Assembly (NCBI RefSeq): GCF_016124105.1
Contig: NZ_JADGMQ010000005.1
Location: 1 to 64,000 of the forward strand
Reading direction: 5' to 3'
DNA: 64,000 nt
Source of the DNA: Aquamicrobium zhengzhouense
Lineage (GTDB): Bacteria > Pseudomonadota > Alphaproteobacteria > Rhizobiales > Rhizobiaceae
The position numbers and the translations under genes were made by a program. Shown here in pieces: positions 17,437-26,058 of this stretch. The notes beneath the pieces are model-generated. The model made no database searches and was not told where the DNA came from. It saw nothing but the letters and a program-made list of their open reading frames with translations. Position 1 is the stretch's first letter. Every line of letters begins with the position of its first letter.

Positions 17437-18420
17437 ATGAGCCATCACCGTCCCACTCGACGTCAGATCCTGGCCGGCGCAACAGCCGCATCGGCACTGC
17501 TTGCCGCGCCGACAATTGCAAGGTCGGCTCCGCCTGTGATCAGGATTGGCGGCCCCGCCTTCGGCACGCGCTGGAACCTCACCATCCAGCCGCACGCCGA
17601 CACCGAACGCCTCGCTGCGGTCGTCTCCGACATCGTCGGCCACGTGGATCGACTGATGTCACCATGGCGCACCGACAGCGTGATCAGCGATTTCAACCGC
17701 CGCCAGGACACAAGCTGGGTCAAGGTCGGCAACGAGATCGCGAGCGTCATGGACAGTTGCCTAACCGTGCATCATCAAAGCGGCGGCGCGTTTGATGCAG
17801 CCGTCGGCCCTCTGGTTGCGCGCTACGGTTTCGGACCGATCAGCGCTTCTCCAGCCCCCGCCGAAGCAGTCTTCGACGTTTTAGGGGACGCGCTTGCAAA
17901 GTCACACCCTGCGCTTACTGCCGATCTGTGCGGTGTCGCCAAGGGCTATGCCTTGGACCAGATCATCAGCGCCATCTCCGAAGAAGGTGAGAGGAACTTT
18001 GTCCTAGATCTCGGAGGGGAGATATCGGCGCGAGGGCTCCATCCCGAGGGTCGCCACTGGCAGGTTGCCCTCGAGGACCCGCGTCCAGGTCGCGATGGAG
18101 CGGCGGAAATTGTCGGGCTCGCAGGCCTTTCCATCGCAACGTCAGGCGACAAGCAGAACTCCTACGCCGGCGGCCAACGACGTTTCAGCCACATCATCGA
18201 TCCGCGAAAGGCTGCGCCTGTCGATGCTGCCACAGCATCGGTGTCCGTCATTGCGGAAAGCGGGATGCTGGCCGACGCCTGGGCGACCGCGCTCATGGCC
18301 GCCGGTGCCGCCGGTCCGGCGATCGCCGAACGCAACAACATCGACGCGTTGTTCCTGCTACGAGAGGGCGAAGGGTTGCGCCGGATCGCTGTCGGACGTT
18401 TCGACGATCATCTGGCTTGA
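17437..18420 (+). CDS. apbE: FAD:protein FMN transferase ApbE
   Basis: ApbE attaches FMN to threonines of NqrB and NqrC in the periplasm. The 327-residue protein starts with a twin-arginine signal (RRQILAGATAASALLAAP). Family motifs are GTRWNLTI, GGAFDAAVGPL, CGVAKGYALDQI, VLDLGGEISARG and HIIDPRKAAPVD. It lies four bases after nqrF, in the right place to mature the complex, and is followed closely by nqrM. The complete set of maturation genes argues that the Nqr complex is functional. Confidence 0.94.
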   Translation: MSHHRPTRRQILAGATAASALLAAPTIARSAPPVIRIGGPAFGTRWNLTIQPHADTERLAAVVSDIVGHVDRLMSPWRTDSVISDFNRRQDTSWVKVGNEIASVMDSCLTVHHQSGGAFDAAVGPLVARYGFGPISASPAPAEAVFDVLGDALAKSHPALTADLCGVAKGYALDQIISAISEEGERNFVLDLGGEISARGLHPEGRHWQVALEDPRPGRDGAAEIVGLAGLSIATSGDKQNSYAGGQRRFSHIIDPRKAAPVDAATASVSVIAESGMLADAWATALMAAGAAGPAIAERNNIDALFLLREGEGLRRIAVGRFDDHLA

Positions 18421-18429
18421 GGCCGTGCA

Positions 18430-18633
18430 ATGGAATTGATCCTCGCTTTGGCCCTCATGCTACTCGTCACCGTCGCCCTTGCTCTCGGCGTCATGCTACG
18501 CGGAGAGCCGCTCAGGAACTCCTGCAGTGGCTTGTCCTGCCTGCCAGATGACGCGCGCTGCGCCGGTTGCCCGAGACGCGTGTCTTCCGAAACTGCGCAC
18601 CCGGATTCGGTGCCAAGACATGCTAATGGATAA
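18430..18633 (+). CDS. nqrM: NqrM, Nqr maturation protein
   Basis: NqrM is a small membrane protein required to deliver iron to the NqrD/NqrE site. The 67 residues give one N-terminal helix (LILALALMLLVTVALALGV) and the four-cysteine pattern CSGLSC with CAGC about seven residues later. It lies nine bases after apbE. With it the cluster holds all known factors for assembling Na+-NQR. Confidence 0.9.
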   Translation: MELILALALMLLVTVALALGVMLRGEPLRNSCSGLSCLPDDARCAGCPRRVSSETAHPDSVPRHANG

Positions 18634-18703
18634 CGGCTTAAAGTTGCGAGCAAATCCGAAGGATCGAGAAATGCTTTCCATGGAGCAAGGAGGATAAGGC
18701 GCT

Positions 18704-19093
18704 ATGAGCATGGTAATCAGCAGGGTCATGCGCACCGATTTCCTTGCCCTGGACGCGGCAATGACCATCCGCCATGCGGCTGGGCTGCTGCATGCGAAAG
18801 GGCAGGAAGCCGCCCCGGTCTTGAACGAGGCGGGACTGCTGATCGGTATCCTGACGCAAAAGGACTGTTTCCGGCCTGCCGTTCAGGCAAGCTACTATCA
18901 GCAGTGGCGGGGAACGGTAGGCGAGCAGATGAGCAATCCGGTCAAGACGATCGAAGCCGACGGCGACATCGCCAGCGCCGCCAGGATGTTCCTTGCGGAG
19001 CCGCACAGGGCGTTCCCCGTGCTGCAGAACGGGCAGTTGGTAGGCATGCTACAACGCCAAGATGTCCTGGGAAGGCTCCTCGAACTCGGATAA
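18704..19093 (+). CDS. CBS-domain pair protein
   Basis: A cytoplasmic 129-residue protein made only of two CBS domains (about 5-60 and 70-127). The pair usually binds adenine nucleotides or NAD and acts as an energy sensor. AAGGAGG precedes the ATG. It lies 70 bases after nqrM on the same strand, so it may belong to the nqr transcript and tune the complex to adenylate or NAD state; that role is inferred from position only. Confidence 0.85.
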   Translation: MSMVISRVMRTDFLALDAAMTIRHAAGLLHAKGQEAAPVLNEAGLLIGILTQKDCFRPAVQASYYQQWRGTVGEQMSNPVKTIEADGDIASAARMFLAEPHRAFPVLQNGQLVGMLQRQDVLGRLLELG

Positions 19094-19338
19094 TCGAGTT
19101 GCGTCTTCTCGCAGCCCTGGAGGAGGTGAAGGCCTTGGTCGCCACCCACTAGGGCGAGATTGTTCGCGTCGCCGAGAACTTGTCATGGTCGGCACTCTCG
19201 ATCGGCACGGGTTACTCGATCCGGTCGAGGGACAGCCAAGGCTGCGGTTGATCTGAAACGGATTCTAAGAGAACTGAACCAGATTAGCGTAACATATTTT
19301 AGGTTGCCAGCAACTTACGAGGAGTTGCGGCAATTCCT
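19094..19338. other. short intergenic stretch before the integrase end
   Basis: About 245 bp between the CBS gene and the convergent integrase gene. Short frames here lack support, and no clear intrinsic terminator was seen. Confidence 0.4.
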
Positions 19339-21084
19339 TTAGGCGTCCTCATCCGCCTCTTCGACCGCCCGACGCCTCGCAGCCAGTCCTAGGGTTCCGG
19401 AAGACATCGGCTTTGGCTTGCCCGCGTGCCAATGCTCGATGGTCCTGTACCAGGGCTGCCATACCTTAAACTCCGGCTTCGCCGGATAGGTCTCTCCCGG
19501 AAGCCTTGGCAGGGGGCGCGCGATCCGACCGCCATTCTTCTTCCACTCCTCGTCGCAGGCTTTGAAAAGCAGGTCGCACCATTCCTTCATAGCAATGGCC
19601 TTGAGCGCGAGGCGCTGCGAGTGGTCGTAGACGAGGCGCGTGATCTCGGCTCGTGTCGGAGCAGCGGATACTCTAGGCGCATCAATAGAGCCGTCGGCGT
19701 GGTCGAGGACCGCCGAGATCGCGTCGCCGCGGACGGCGTTCTCTCCGCAGATCGTCGCGAATGTGCGACGGAGGTCATGCACGGAAAAATGCGGGATGCC
19801 GGCGAGAAGGTCCTTGAGGGGGCCGCGCACCTTCTTGTCCTTGTCGTCCTTCGTCTTCTCTTCCTGTCGGTCCCCGTCTTCCTCCTCCTTTACGGCGATC
19901 GACAAGTCCGCAGCTCGGCCGCGCAGACGCTCGATCAAAAGCCGCGGCGTCGAACGGGACAGCGGCGCGTCGCCCTGCCCTGCCTGGCGCTGTGCCGGGA
20001 AGAGGTATCGTGACTTAGGGTCAGCCGAGATGGCGATGCGCTCCAGCAGGAGAGAGGCCATGGGGGGGATCGGGATCGCGTGGAAGCGCCGACCCTTCAT
20101 ATCTTCCACCGGAAACGTTACTACGCTCCAGCCCGGCTCGGGCGCACCGTCCCATGGCAGGATCGAATCCTTGGTGACCCTGAGGCCTGCCGTCGCGCGC
20201 TGCGCCGTAAGGGCCAGCCACCACAGGGAGCAGACTACGACGTCGGACGTCTCTCTCTGTATCAGTCTACCCGGCGCCACGCGAAAAGAGTCCGCGACCC
20301 GAAGGACCCGCGCCAGATCGGCGAGTTCAGGGAACCGTGTCTTCGGGACGGGGATGGTTTCCTCGCGCTTCTTAGTATCAATCCACCAGCGGTCAACCTT
20401 CTCGAGGCCCGACCGTCCGGCGTGATAGCCACGCGCCCAAGACATGGCGGCTGAGCTATAGGCTACGAACTGGCGCGATGCCGTCTTGCGTCCGTAGTCG
20501 TCGTAAAGCTCATCCCGAACCGCCTCGAAATCCGACCGCTGTAGCTCCATCAGGAGGCGACCGCCAAGGTGCTTGATGACGACGGAATCACTGAGGTATC
20601 TCCTCGCCTCCTCCGCGCTCTTCAGTGACGGCGGGCGGACGCCGCGAGTAGTCGTCCGAGGCTTGGAAAGGTAGTCTTCGGGGTACTTCGTCGCGAGGTC
20701 TTCCCACTTCCATTTGCCGGACGCATGCGCGTCCTGTCTGGCAACGGCTGAGACCGCCTCGCCCGACGTCTTCCCGGCCCGCCTCTGCCTGACGAAGCGC
20801 GCAGCCTCGTCGCCGACGCCGCCCCGCATCAGGTCGCGGGTCTCGACCGCTAGCTGCCGCGCCGCCGTCGGAGACCGGATCTCACCTAGTGTTCCAAGCG
20901 AACGGGTCTTGCCACGGAATTTTAGGATCCAAGTTACCGTTGAAGCCTGCACCCTGATCGACAGACCTGGCTCCCTGTCGTCGGCAAAAATTAACGGGTC
21001 TCTGCTTGTGTACTTTCTAGAAACGGCAGCCTCCTCAGCCTCTTTGAGATGTTCCTTGGACAGGACGGCGCGGACGGTCGGCAT
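19339..21084 (-). CDS. tyrosine recombinase/integrase of a mobile island
   Basis: A site-specific recombinase of 581 residues, longer than the about 400 of common P4-type integrases. An N-terminal DUF4102-like arm-binding region contains LSIRVQASTVTWILKFRGK and LGTLGEIRSPTAARQ. The catalytic domain shows Arg in LALTAQRATAGLR, the H-x-x-R box VHDLRRTFAT, His in VLDHADG and the Tyr in LVYDHSQRLAL. A charged insertion (KEEEDGDRQEEKTKDDKDKK) sits between the boxes. It lies beside the tRNA-Arg fragment at 21259-21314, which is its likely target. Confidence 0.92.
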   Translation of the reverse strand: MPTVRAVLSKEHLKEAEEAAVSRKYTSRDPLIFADDREPGLSIRVQASTVTWILKFRGKTRSLGTLGEIRSPTAARQLAVETRDLMRGGVGDEAARFVRQRRAGKTSGEAVSAVARQDAHASGKWKWEDLATKYPEDYLSKPRTTTRGVRPPSLKSAEEARRYLSDSVVIKHLGGRLLMELQRSDFEAVRDELYDDYGRKTASRQFVAYSSAAMSWARGYHAGRSGLEKVDRWWIDTKKREETIPVPKTRFPELADLARVLRVADSFRVAPGRLIQRETSDVVVCSLWWLALTAQRATAGLRVTKDSILPWDGAPEPGWSVVTFPVEDMKGRRFHAIPIPPMASLLLERIAISADPKSRYLFPAQRQAGQGDAPLSRSTPRLLIERLRGRAADLSIAVKEEEDGDRQEEKTKDDKDKKVRGPLKDLLAGIPHFSVHDLRRTFATICGENAVRGDAISAVLDHADGSIDAPRVSAAPTRAEITRLVYDHSQRLALKAIAMKEWCDLLFKACDEEWKKNGGRIARPLPRLPGETYPAKPEFKVWQPWYRTIEHWHAGKPKPMSSGTLGLAARRRAVEEADEDA

Positions 21085-21099
21085 GCATAGCTCCCTCTT

Positions 21100-21180
21100 T
21101 TATCGGAGAACCTATACCACGTTTATACCAACCTTGAATGTGGATTTTCAGGGGAGATGGCACGTGGCCAAAAATAACAC
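21100..21180. promoter_or_regulatory. possible integrase arm sites
   Basis: The space between the integrase start and the tRNA fragment has a direct repeat, CTATACCA and TTTATACCA, at about 21111-21130, just upstream of the integrase. Short direct repeats here are typical of integrase arm-binding sites, but this is inference. Confidence 0.3.
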
Positions 21181-21258
21181 AAAGGCCGCGTTCCTTGAAA
21201 ACCTTGAGAATATGGCCCTCACCCATCTCTCAGCTTGGCGCGGCGATTCGAAATTCTT

Positions 21259-21314
21259 AGTCTCAGAGACTACGAATCTGGGGGTCAGAGGTTCGAATCC
21301 TTTCGGGCGCGCCA
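21259..21314 (+). other. att site: 3' half of tRNA-Arg(ACG)
   Basis: From 21270 the sequence reads as the 3' part of a tRNA: anticodon loop CTACGAA (anticodon ACG), TCTGG stem strand, T arm AGAGG-TTCGAAT-CCTTT, acceptor strand CGGGCGC, discriminator G and encoded CCA (21312-21314). The 5' half (GCGCCCG, D arm) is absent; the 5' anticodon stem strand is only partly matched. In its place lies the dyad AGTCTC-A-GAGACT (21259-21271), plausible as an integrase core site. This is the pattern left when an element inserts at the anticodon loop of tRNA-Arg, so the island lies to the left and the host replicon to the right. Confidence 0.8.
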
Positions 21315-21426
21315 TTCAACTTATTGAAACCTTCCTTTCCCATCAATCTACGCCCGTTAGCATCAAGGTTTGCTTCGCCATTAGTTGGCGCTGGTTTGTT
21401 TTTTGATAATCCCCGGTCCGCGACCG

Positions 21427-21825
21427 TCAATCGGCGGGAACGAGAGCGATTACTTTGATCTCGAAATCAAAGCCGGACAGCCAGTTCACGCCGATGGCCG
21501 TCCAGTTGGGAAACGGTGCGTTGACGAAGTTCCGGTTCCTTACCGCCTTGATCGTGTCGAACTGGGATACCGGGTCGGTGTGGAATGTTGTGACATCGAT
21601 TATGTCATCGAAACCGCATCCCGCAGCTTTGAGCGTTGCCGCAAGATTGTCGAAGGCGAGTTGCACCTGACGCCGGAGGTCAGGTTCCGGCGTTCCATCG
21701 TCCAGGCTGCCCACCTGCCCTGACACAAAGACCAGATCGCCGGACCTTATCGCCGCCGAATAATTGTGCATCTCATAGAGGTTGTTCCGGTTGGCCGGAA
21801 AAATCGCTTCGCGCTTGGTCATCAT
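21427..21825 (-). CDS. RidA/YjgF/Rid-family protein
   Basis: Member of the Rid family, whose best-known member hydrolyses reactive enamines and imines; others act in catabolic operons. The 132 residues include NYSAAIRSGDLVFVSGQVG, the typical QVQLAFDNLAATLKAAGCGFDDIIDVTTF and a C-terminal FEIKVIALV. The canonical Arg of RidA near the C-terminus is not evident, so it may be a diverged subfamily. Start at 21825 has AAGGAT before ATG. It lies 73 bases after the amidohydrolase gene on the same strand and is probably co-transcribed. Confidence 0.85.
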   Translation of the reverse strand: MMTKREAIFPANRNNLYEMHNYSAAIRSGDLVFVSGQVGSLDDGTPEPDLRRQVQLAFDNLAATLKAAGCGFDDIIDVTTFHTDPVSQFDTIKAVRNRNFVNAPFPNWTAIGVNWLSGFDFEIKVIALVPAD

Positions 21826-21898
21826 CTTATCCTTGTCATGTTGAAGGAGATAGAAGGACGAAAGTGGCGCGCCTCTGCGGCCGCCACCTCGGTGAAAT

Positions 21899-23686
21899 TT
21901 AGTGGGCTCCGTAGTAGCCGCCATAATGTTTGACGGGCGACCAGGCGGGGAGAATGTCGGGCAAGGGCGGCCTCAGGGCCTTATATTCTTCTGCCCCGAA
22001 CACCACCCGGCCATCCATCACTGTCAAAACTGAGGAGATGGATCTGATCTGATCTTCCGGAACCGTGAAATAGTCCCTGTCCAGCAGGGCGAAATCAGCC
22101 AGATTACCGGGTGCAACTCTCCCCATCTCAGACTCCGCATTCATGAACCACGCCGCGCCAGCCGTGAACAGGTGCAGGGCCTCGGCGCGGGAAAGACGAT
22201 TGTCCTCGGCAAGGATGTCGGAGCCGGACACCGATTTCCCTGACACGACCCAGGGGTTGAAGGTTGCGGCTCGATACGCAACGGTGGTCATGGCCAAGGG
22301 AACACCACTGTCGACGAGTTGGCGCAGCCGCGGCGTTCGCAACGCGACCTCGCGGCCGTGCGTTTCTATGAAGCCGTCGCCGTGCAGTGCCATTTTCGTG
22401 TCCAGAGCGATTCCGCCGCCAAGCTCTTTGACCCTGGAGATGTTTTTCGGGCTGATTGTTTCGGCGTGCTCGATGCTCCACCGCAGGCCATCAAGCGGGG
22501 CGGTTTGGTTCAGATCTTCCAATGCGTCGAGGAAAGGCGAGATGTTTTCGTCGTAACTGATGTGCATGCGGAACGGGATTCGCCGTTCAACCAACTTGCG
22601 CACATTTTGCTCAACGTGCTGTCGCATTAAACCGGGATCGATGGTGACGGGCGGACGATCAAAGTTCTCGTGATCGTGGACATCGATCTGCAGCACTTCT
22701 CCGGCACCACGATACACATGGCCATGCGCCAATGTCGGGTGCAGTTTATGCCCGGGGCTGATCGGTGCGATCTTCGTAATCGCTTCGATCTGGGCCTCCA
22801 CCATGTTGATTGGACTGCCATCGCCAAACTGCATGTCGACGAACGGCATGCGAACGTTGAGGCGGTTATCCCGGGCCAGCGCCGCCACGTTGGCCTGAGC
22901 CGTAGGGTAGCCTCGGTTTCCGGCGTCAATAACTGAGGTAACGCCGAACCGGTTCAGGCCGTGAATGGCATGGACCAGCGCGCTTACCTGTTCCTCGGAC
23001 GAAGGCTGCGGGACCATGGCCTCCATGGCGATGAAGGTGAATGTGTAGCCCTCGACGACGCCTGTAGGGTTTCCCTGCGCATCGCGCTCGAACTCCGTTC
23101 CCGGCAGGTCTGGAAACTGCACGGTCCCCACGCCGAGTGCTTCCATGGCCTGTTCGTTCAGGAAGGCGCGGTTGTAGGCGTACTGAACGATCAAAGGACG
23201 ATCTGGGACGGCCTCTCGCAGCTCGTCCAGGGTTGGAAAGCGGTTCTCCTCAAACTGAAATGGCGACCAGCCGCCAATCGCCTTCACCCATTGTCCCTCA
23301 GGCGTCCGCTCTGCCTGCTCCCGCAGCATGTCTAGTGCCTGGCGCAGCGTCGGGACCCCGTCCCACCTCAAATTATAGGTGTAGCTGCTCTCATTGAGCA
23401 CATGGGTGTGCGCGTCACTGATGCCGGGGATCAGCCTGCGACGGCCAGCATCGATCATCTGGGTGCCGGAATTTTTAAGACCAAGAACGTCGCCATCGGA
23501 ACCAACGAAATAGATACGGCCGTCCTTCACCGCGAGAGCGGACGCTTCGGGCTGCGCAAGATTGCCGGTGAAAATCTGGGCATTGAAAACGATGAGATCG
23601 GCCCCGGGAGTTTCCAGCAGCGACCCTGCGTGGGCGGAGGAAACGCAAAGAGCGGCAAGGGAGGCAATCAGGAGCTTGCGGGGCAT
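21899..23686 (-). CDS. secreted amidohydrolase, YtcJ-like
   Basis: A metal-dependent amidohydrolase of 595 residues with a Sec signal peptide (LLIASLAALCVSSAHAGS). The family pattern is VFNAQIFTGN, then the metal-binding HxH in GISDAHTHVLNESS, a long TIM barrel with SIEHAETISPKN, and the C-terminal strand domain with NLADFALLDRDYF. Relatives hydrolyse N-formyl or N-acyl compounds; the substrate is unknown. The ATG at 23686 sits six bases after AAGGAGG. It is divergent from the exported hydrolase at 24071 across a palindrome-bearing spacer. Confidence 0.88.
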   Translation of the reverse strand: MPRKLLIASLAALCVSSAHAGSLLETPGADLIVFNAQIFTGNLAQPEASALAVKDGRIYFVGSDGDVLGLKNSGTQMIDAGRRRLIPGISDAHTHVLNESSYTYNLRWDGVPTLRQALDMLREQAERTPEGQWVKAIGGWSPFQFEENRFPTLDELREAVPDRPLIVQYAYNRAFLNEQAMEALGVGTVQFPDLPGTEFERDAQGNPTGVVEGYTFTFIAMEAMVPQPSSEEQVSALVHAIHGLNRFGVTSVIDAGNRGYPTAQANVAALARDNRLNVRMPFVDMQFGDGSPINMVEAQIEAITKIAPISPGHKLHPTLAHGHVYRGAGEVLQIDVHDHENFDRPPVTIDPGLMRQHVEQNVRKLVERRIPFRMHISYDENISPFLDALEDLNQTAPLDGLRWSIEHAETISPKNISRVKELGGGIALDTKMALHGDGFIETHGREVALRTPRLRQLVDSGVPLAMTTVAYRAATFNPWVVSGKSVSGSDILAEDNRLSRAEALHLFTAGAAWFMNAESEMGRVAPGNLADFALLDRDYFTVPEDQIRSISSVLTVMDGRVVFGAEEYKALRPPLPDILPAWSPVKHYGGYYGAH

Positions 23687-24070
23687 TTTCATCCTCCTTC
23701 GAGAAAACACGCGGCCAGATCATCCTTGTGACAAGGAGCCGCCGGTTGGGGTCCGCTTTCGCAGGGGGCCGCTGAAAGCCGGCGCATCTGCTTCGCGGAT
23801 GAATGACAAATCTAGCGGGTGAGGAGGTGTGGCGCGGCGCGGAAGCTGCTGCTTGCGTGCCGATCTTGCTGATTCAAACTCGCATGTGAAATGGGCGTCG
23901 CAGAGGTCATTAGACCGTCTGCGGCTATTGCCTCGCAAGATCGGCACCGTGACAGCAGCATTCGCGCCGCGCCCTTTTTCTCAACAGCTAGATTAGCCGC
24001 TTAATAAGCAGGCAAGCCTGTCCAGCGAGCAATGAGTGTGAGCTCGCGATGTCTTGTTGAGGATACTCCG
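23687..24070. promoter_or_regulatory. divergent intergenic region with palindromic element
   Basis: 384 bp between the divergent amidohydrolase and epoxide-hydrolase-like genes, without a credible gene. It must hold both promoters and contains the long imperfect palindrome at 23831-23973 with a small inner dyad (GGTC-ATTA-GACC flanked by CGCAGA and TCTGCG, about 23899-23923). Confidence 0.6.
23831..23973. repeat. long imperfect palindrome, copy 1
   Basis: Arms 23831-23869 and 23935-23973 match in inverted orientation at 32 of 39 positions, including perfect blocks GGCGCGGCGCG, GCTGCTG and GTGCCGATCTTGC. A 65-base centre separates them. It ends 97 bases before the ATG at 24071. A related element is at 37711-37890. 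Confidence 0.75.
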
Positions 24071-25177
24071 ATGTCATTCAGCGAAAATATCCCTACATCC
24101 AAGCAACTGTTCCAAGACACTGGTTGTGATTGGACACGGCGCGATCTTTTTCGCGCCTCTGCTCTGATGGGACTGGGGCTTGCGCTGTCTCCCACTCTGG
24201 GCCAGGCCGCACCGAGCAGCACCGCGATCCCCGTCCGCCGACAGATGGTGCAAGCAATTGATGGCCCCTTCCATGTGCTGGAGCAGGGAGAAGGTCCGGC
24301 GGTGCTGTTCTGTCATGGTTTTCCGGACACGGCAGAAACGTGGCGGAGCCAGATGCAGGCGGTGGCCGAGGCAGGCTATCGCGCTGTGGCACTCGACATG
24401 CGAGGCTACGGCCGCAGCTTCGCTCCGGAGAACCCCGACCTTTATACGGCACTTCATATCACTGGCGACCTGATCGCTGTCCTCGACGCGCTTTCCATCG
24501 ACAACGCGGTCATCGTCGGCCACGACTGGGGCGCCTACAATGCCCAGCATGCCGCGCTGATGCGGCCAGACCGTTTTCGCGCACTTGTGAGCATTAGTAT
24601 TCCCTTCGCTCCACGCGGCGAAGTCGACCCCTGGCAGATCCTGCGCGATTACGGGTTGAACGAAGCCTACTATGCCTTCGAACTTGCTGAACCGGGCGCC
24701 GAAACCCTTTTCGCGGATGCCCAACAGTCCATTCCAAGTATCCTTTATTGGCTGTCAGCGAGCCCCGCACCTGCGCTCAGATGGAACCCGCTTGATCCAC
24801 ACCTTCACATGCTCAGGCCCGCCCCTGTCGCAGTGCCGGAATGGGCCGATCCCGACTATGTCAATCACACGATCAGTGCCTTCCAGCGCACCGGGTTTCG
24901 AGGCGGGTTGAATTACTACACTGCCTTCTCCAGGACGTTTGAATTGACGGCTGCCTTCAAAGGCGCGGTCATTCAGCAACCCGCACTTTATATTTGGGGG
25001 GCAGCTGACGGACTGAGCCAGATGCTACATCCTGAGACACCGAGCCTGGAAACGTTGCGCGAGGCACAACCCAATCTGGTGGATCAGATCAGGCTCGAGA
25101 ATGTAGGGCATTGGGTCCAGAACGAAGCCGCTGACCGCGTGAATAACGCCCTGACTTCATTCCTCCTAGAGATCTGA
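24071..25177 (+). CDS. Tat-exported alpha/beta hydrolase, epoxide-hydrolase-like
   Basis: A protein of 368 residues with a twin-arginine signal (TRRDLFRASALMGLGLA). The fold shows the oxyanion HGFPDTAETW, the nucleophile elbow VGHDWGAYNA with Asp as nucleophile, as in epoxide hydrolases and haloalkane dehalogenases, an acid in YIWGAADG and the His in NVGHWVQNE. The ATG at 24071 follows GAGG; the upstream in-frame ATG at 24032 would push the twin arginines too far in. It is probably followed by the SDR gene as one transcript. A paralogue lies at 37991. Confidence 0.87.
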   Translation: MSFSENIPTSKQLFQDTGCDWTRRDLFRASALMGLGLALSPTLGQAAPSSTAIPVRRQMVQAIDGPFHVLEQGEGPAVLFCHGFPDTAETWRSQMQAVAEAGYRAVALDMRGYGRSFAPENPDLYTALHITGDLIAVLDALSIDNAVIVGHDWGAYNAQHAALMRPDRFRALVSISIPFAPRGEVDPWQILRDYGLNEAYYAFELAEPGAETLFADAQQSIPSILYWLSASPAPALRWNPLDPHLHMLRPAPVAVPEWADPDYVNHTISAFQRTGFRGGLNYYTAFSRTFELTAAFKGAVIQQPALYIWGAADGLSQMLHPETPSLETLREAQPNLVDQIRLENVGHWVQNEAADRVNNALTSFLLEI

Positions 25178-25236
25178 AAGCAGCGGCCGCGCAAGGGCGG
25201 GCCGTATCCGAGCAACGCACAGAGAAAGCATGGACC

Positions 25237-25977
25237 ATGAACAATCTCAAAGGCAGGCGCGCACTTGTAACGGGAGGTTCTCGAGGCATCGGCGCAGCCA
25301 TCGCATTGGCGTTGGCCGAACACGGCGCGGACGTCGCTATCACCTACCAGAGTTCAGCACAGCGTGCGGCTGACGTGGTCTCTTCGATAGAGACGTTTGG
25401 CCAGCGTGGATTTGCCGTTCAGGCAGATAGTGCAGACACCGACGCCATCCGTCGTGCGGTGCAGGAGACCGTCGCAACGTTCGGTGGCCTCGATATCCTC
25501 GTCAACAGCGCTGCGGTCGGACTGAGTGGAGCGATCGCGGATATTGATCTCGCGGCATTCCAGGAAATGATGGATGTCAACGTGCGCGGACCGCTGGCCT
25601 TTGCCCAGGCAGCGATTCCGCATCTTCCCAAAGGCGGCCGCATCATCTCGATCGGATCGGCTTTGGCAGAACGTGTACCGTTCCCCGGCGTGACCCCCTA
25701 TGCGATGTCGAAATCAGCGCTTCTGTCGTTCACGCGCGGCCTCTCACGCGAACTTGGCTCTCAAGGCATCACGGTAAATCTCGTCCTGCCAGGATCGACC
25801 AATACCGAAGCGAACCCGGCGGACGGCGACAGTGCTGATTTCCAGCGAAGCCTCTCCTCGATCGGCCGATACGCTGAGCCGTCAGAGATCGCCGACGCAG
25901 TGGTGTTTCTCGCCAGTCCTGCTGCCAACATGGTAACCGGCAGCACCCTGACCGTGGACGGTGGCGCGAACGCCTGA
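25237..25977 (+). CDS. short-chain dehydrogenase/reductase
   Basis: Classical SDR oxidoreductase of 246 residues, probably NADP(H)-dependent. It has the cofactor motif TGGSRGIGAA (about 13-22), NSA in ILVNSAAVG (about 88), the catalytic Ser in SIGSALAE, YxxxK as YAMSKSA (about 155-161) and C-terminal VTGSTLTVDGG. Length is normal for the family. It lies 59 bases after the exported hydrolase and 81 bases before the GST gene, so the three may form a detoxification operon. The substrate is unknown. Confidence 0.92.
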   Translation: MNNLKGRRALVTGGSRGIGAAIALALAEHGADVAITYQSSAQRAADVVSSIETFGQRGFAVQADSADTDAIRRAVQETVATFGGLDILVNSAAVGLSGAIADIDLAAFQEMMDVNVRGPLAFAQAAIPHLPKGGRIISIGSALAERVPFPGVTPYAMSKSALLSFTRGLSRELGSQGITVNLVLPGSTNTEANPADGDSADFQRSLSSIGRYAEPSEIADAVVFLASPAANMVTGSTLTVDGGANA

Positions 25978-26058
25978 CCTCGCGAGAAGACAGGAAACGA
26001 ACTCACGCGCTGATGTCCGCGCTCGTCGTGCATGCTTGGACGTACATGGAGAGAAACG

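Noticed and set aside
21230-21314. A complete tRNA gene
   Set aside because: The acceptor 5' strand and D arm are missing, and the 5' anticodon stem pairs only partly, so it is a 3' fragment at an att site.
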